A stretch of 5,886 bases of DNA from Bacteroidota bacterium. GTDB lineage: Bacteria > Bacteroidota > Ignavibacteria > UBA10030 > BY39. The position numbers and the translations under genes were made by a program. Below, piece after piece: positions 5,041 through 5,886 of the stretch (position 1 is the first letter of the stretch; every line of letters starts with the position of its first letter). Under the pieces are notes generated by a model. It was given only the letters and a program-made list of their open reading frames with translations. It was not told where the DNA came from and made no database searches. The stretch covers positions 1 through 5,886 of the forward strand of contig JAHJRJ010000208.1 in NCBI GenBank assembly GCA_018830765.1, in the 5' to 3' direction.

Positions 5041-5218
5041 TAGTTGTCCGCCACAGCGGATAAATGCGAAACCGCTTAGTCGTAAACTTTGGCTATGGGG
5101 ATTTAATCCGTTTTCATTTGCAAACATTACTTCCAAATCTCCAATTAGCATTGCGTTTATTTGTGATAGTTTCATAAAATTTCTTTCTTTGTCTTTCTTT
5201 TTTCATTTTATCCGTCAG

Positions 5219-5256
5219 CTGCCTGCCCGCCCAATTAATTCGGATGAGGCAGGCGG
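5219..5256. repeat. GC-rich palindromic repeat, copy 1
   Basis: GCCTGCC (5221-5227) pairs with GGCAGGC (5248-5254) around an AT-containing 20-base loop, extendable by one wobble and one normal pair. CCGCCC follows the first arm and GGCGGG overlaps the second, so alternative pairings exist. It is much more GC-rich than its surroundings and resembles REP-type intergenic palindromes. Confidence 0.5.
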
Positions 5257-5279
5257 GACGGAGACGGATGACGGATTCA

Positions 5280-5313
5280 GCCAGCCCGCCTATTTTACCA
5301 CACGATGGCTGGC
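5280..5313. repeat. GC-rich palindromic repeat, copy 2
   Basis: GCCAGCC (5280-5286) pairs with GGCTGGC (5307-5313) around 20 bases. It shares the CCCGCC and GGCGGGC flanks and the arm and loop size with the copy 23 bases upstream, so the two are tandem members of one repeat family. Confidence 0.5.
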
Positions 5314-5426
5314 GGGCATGACAAATTAAAAGTTCTGAAACATGCTCTGACGGGAACGGACAAATCAAAATGATTCAACTAGAGTGTACTTTATTTTAAA
5401 TCGCATCTTAACTCTTCCAGAAGAAT

Positions 5427-5886
5427 TTACTTTTGCCTAACGATCACTTTTGAACCTTCAACCTTTAGAACTACAATCTGCGAATCAGCTGAGATGTATT
5501 CCCCCTCTGTTACAACGTCGACTCTTTTGTTTTCAATCAGAGCAATTCCTGCTGGACGCAATTGAGTAATAGCTCTTCCCTCTTTTCCGAATAAATAGCT
5601 GAGATCAGGATTAGAAATAAATCCTTCCTGAATTTTTTCTTCTTGAAATAAAATCAATCGATTCCATACGGCTGACTTTGGCAGATACTTCGACAACACG
5701 AAGATAAAAATAACCCCGAATACAACTGACAATGCTAATTGAAAAATCGCCGCAGAAATATCATCTCCTGTAATAATTGGAAGATCACTCAATAATCCAA
5801 AAAACATTGACCCGAACATCATTAAAATACCAATTACACCCAAGAATCCAAATCCCGGGATATAAAATATCTCTACTAATAATAAT
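5427..5886 (-). CDS. NfeD-family membrane protein, C-terminal part (runs off the window)
   Basis: The frame is open to the window edge, giving 152 visible residues. It begins LLLVEIFYIPGFGFLGVIGI, the typical NfeD membrane segment with the I-P-G-F-G motif. A second hydrophobic span follows (AAIFQLALSVVFGVIFIFVL). The last 55 residues form the soluble OB-fold NfeD domain: GKEGRAITQLRPAG, RVDVVTEGEYI, VEGSKVIVRQK. NfeD proteins are membrane-associated partners of stomatin/flotillin-like proteins. Longer versions carry an N-terminal serine protease domain, which would lie outside this window. The TTG at 5843 is not the start, because conserved sequence continues upstream of it. Its last codons form one copy of the 15-bp repeat that brackets the array. 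Confidence 0.9.
   Translation of the reverse strand, partial: LLLVEIFYIPGFGFLGVIGILMMFGSMFFGLLSDLPIITGDDISAAIFQLALSVVFGVIFIFVLSKYLPKSAVWNRLILFQEEKIQEGFISNPDLSYLFGKEGRAITQLRPAGIALIENKRVDVVTEGEYISADSQIVVLKVEGSKVIVRQK
5428..5442. repeat. Right copy of the 15-bp direct repeat, in the nfeD 3' end
   Basis: TACTTTTGCCTAACG here encodes the end of NfeD (V-R-Q-K then most of the stop codon on the minus strand). The identical copy at 255-269 spans the outer boundary of the first attC. On the minus strand both contain GTTAGGC, a sequence that fits an integron core site. Confidence 0.55.

Larger units (their letters stand above)
4891..5426. other. Gene-poor stretch with inverted repeats
   Basis: No convincing gene is seen here. 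A 50-codon minus-strand frame (5175-5023, starting MKLSQINAML) and an 84-codon frame (5368-5114) are open. The longer one crosses two GC-rich palindromes and reads as low-quality protein. The shorter one ends inside an inverted-repeat arm. The stretch contains the 19-bp inverted repeat at 4970-5040, a small hairpin TCCGC/GCGGA at 5047-5060, and two GC-rich palindromes at 5219-5256 and 5280-5313. The promoter of the 4890-3760 gene pair should lie in its left part but is not recognisable. Confidence 0.5.

Noticed and set aside
5023..5175. 50-codon minus-strand frame starting MKLSQINAML
   Set aside because: It has only a weak purine stretch upstream and ends inside an inverted-repeat arm. Possible but not supportable as a gene.
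5114..5368. 84-codon minus-strand frame
   Set aside because: Half of it is translated GC-rich palindrome (the part around HARQPSCGKIGG), a common source of false genes. No conserved features.
5841..5843. TTG as start codon of the NfeD protein
   Set aside because: The conserved NfeD membrane segment (VEIFYIPGFG) continues in frame upstream to the window edge, so the true start is outside.

Overview
This AT-rich window holds an integron-type gene-cassette array. The cassette genes all lie on the minus strand, and an RNA-guided IS110/IS1111-type insertion sequence sits inside one of the cassette recombination (attC) sites. Gene style (short Bacteroidota-like lipoprotein, an IS1182-like transposase start of the MARYKxYxYxQ type, an NfeD protein) suggests Bacteroidota or a relative such as Ignavibacteriota, probably from an environmental genome. 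This is a judgement from protein style only. No integron integrase gene lies in the window.

Layout: (1) 1-175, the C-terminal end of an unrecognised plus-strand protein, followed by a strong hairpin terminator. (2) 262-449, a 188-bp attC-like site, then a complete cassette gene (444-1505, DUF5677-like) whose stop codon lies inside the attC and whose start lies about 15 bases after the next cassette boundary at 1520-1526. (3) 1533-2907, an IS110/IS1111-type element of about 1.38 kb: DEDD recombinase (1775-2839), subterminal inverted repeats, and about 200 nt of structured non-coding DNA downstream of the recombinase. Removing the element rejoins 1520-1532 with 2908-3083 into a second attC-like site of the same length and about 87% identity to the first (hand alignment). 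(4) 3078-3566, the C-terminal half of a zinc-type alcohol dehydrogenase/quinone reductase, broken at its 5' end by the stub of an IS1182-like element (to about 3732). (5) 3760-4890, a two-gene unit: a lipoprotein preceded by an unknown protein. (6) 4891-5426, a gene-poor stretch with a 19-bp inverted repeat and two GC-rich palindromes. (7) 5427-5886, the C-terminal end of an NfeD-family membrane protein that runs off the window.

The most interesting signal is at 1586-1774. Read on the minus strand it folds into a long stem carrying a 15-nt loop. One side of this loop (with its stem) is identical to the 11 bases of the attC left of the insertion, including a TG core. The other side is complementary to the 6 bases right of it, again including TG. 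This is the target-binding-loop arrangement of a bridge RNA (seekRNA). A second loop downstream has shorter matches to the element's own two ends. The element therefore appears to carry an RNA programmed to recognise cassette attC sites, and its own insertion site is the matching target.

Working together: cassettes move by attC recombination. The IS uses the conserved attC end as a landing site, splits that attC, and places its own minus-strand transcription upstream of the DUF5677 cassette gene. A 15-bp direct repeat at 255-269 and 5428-5442, the latter being the last codons of nfeD, brackets the whole accessory region.
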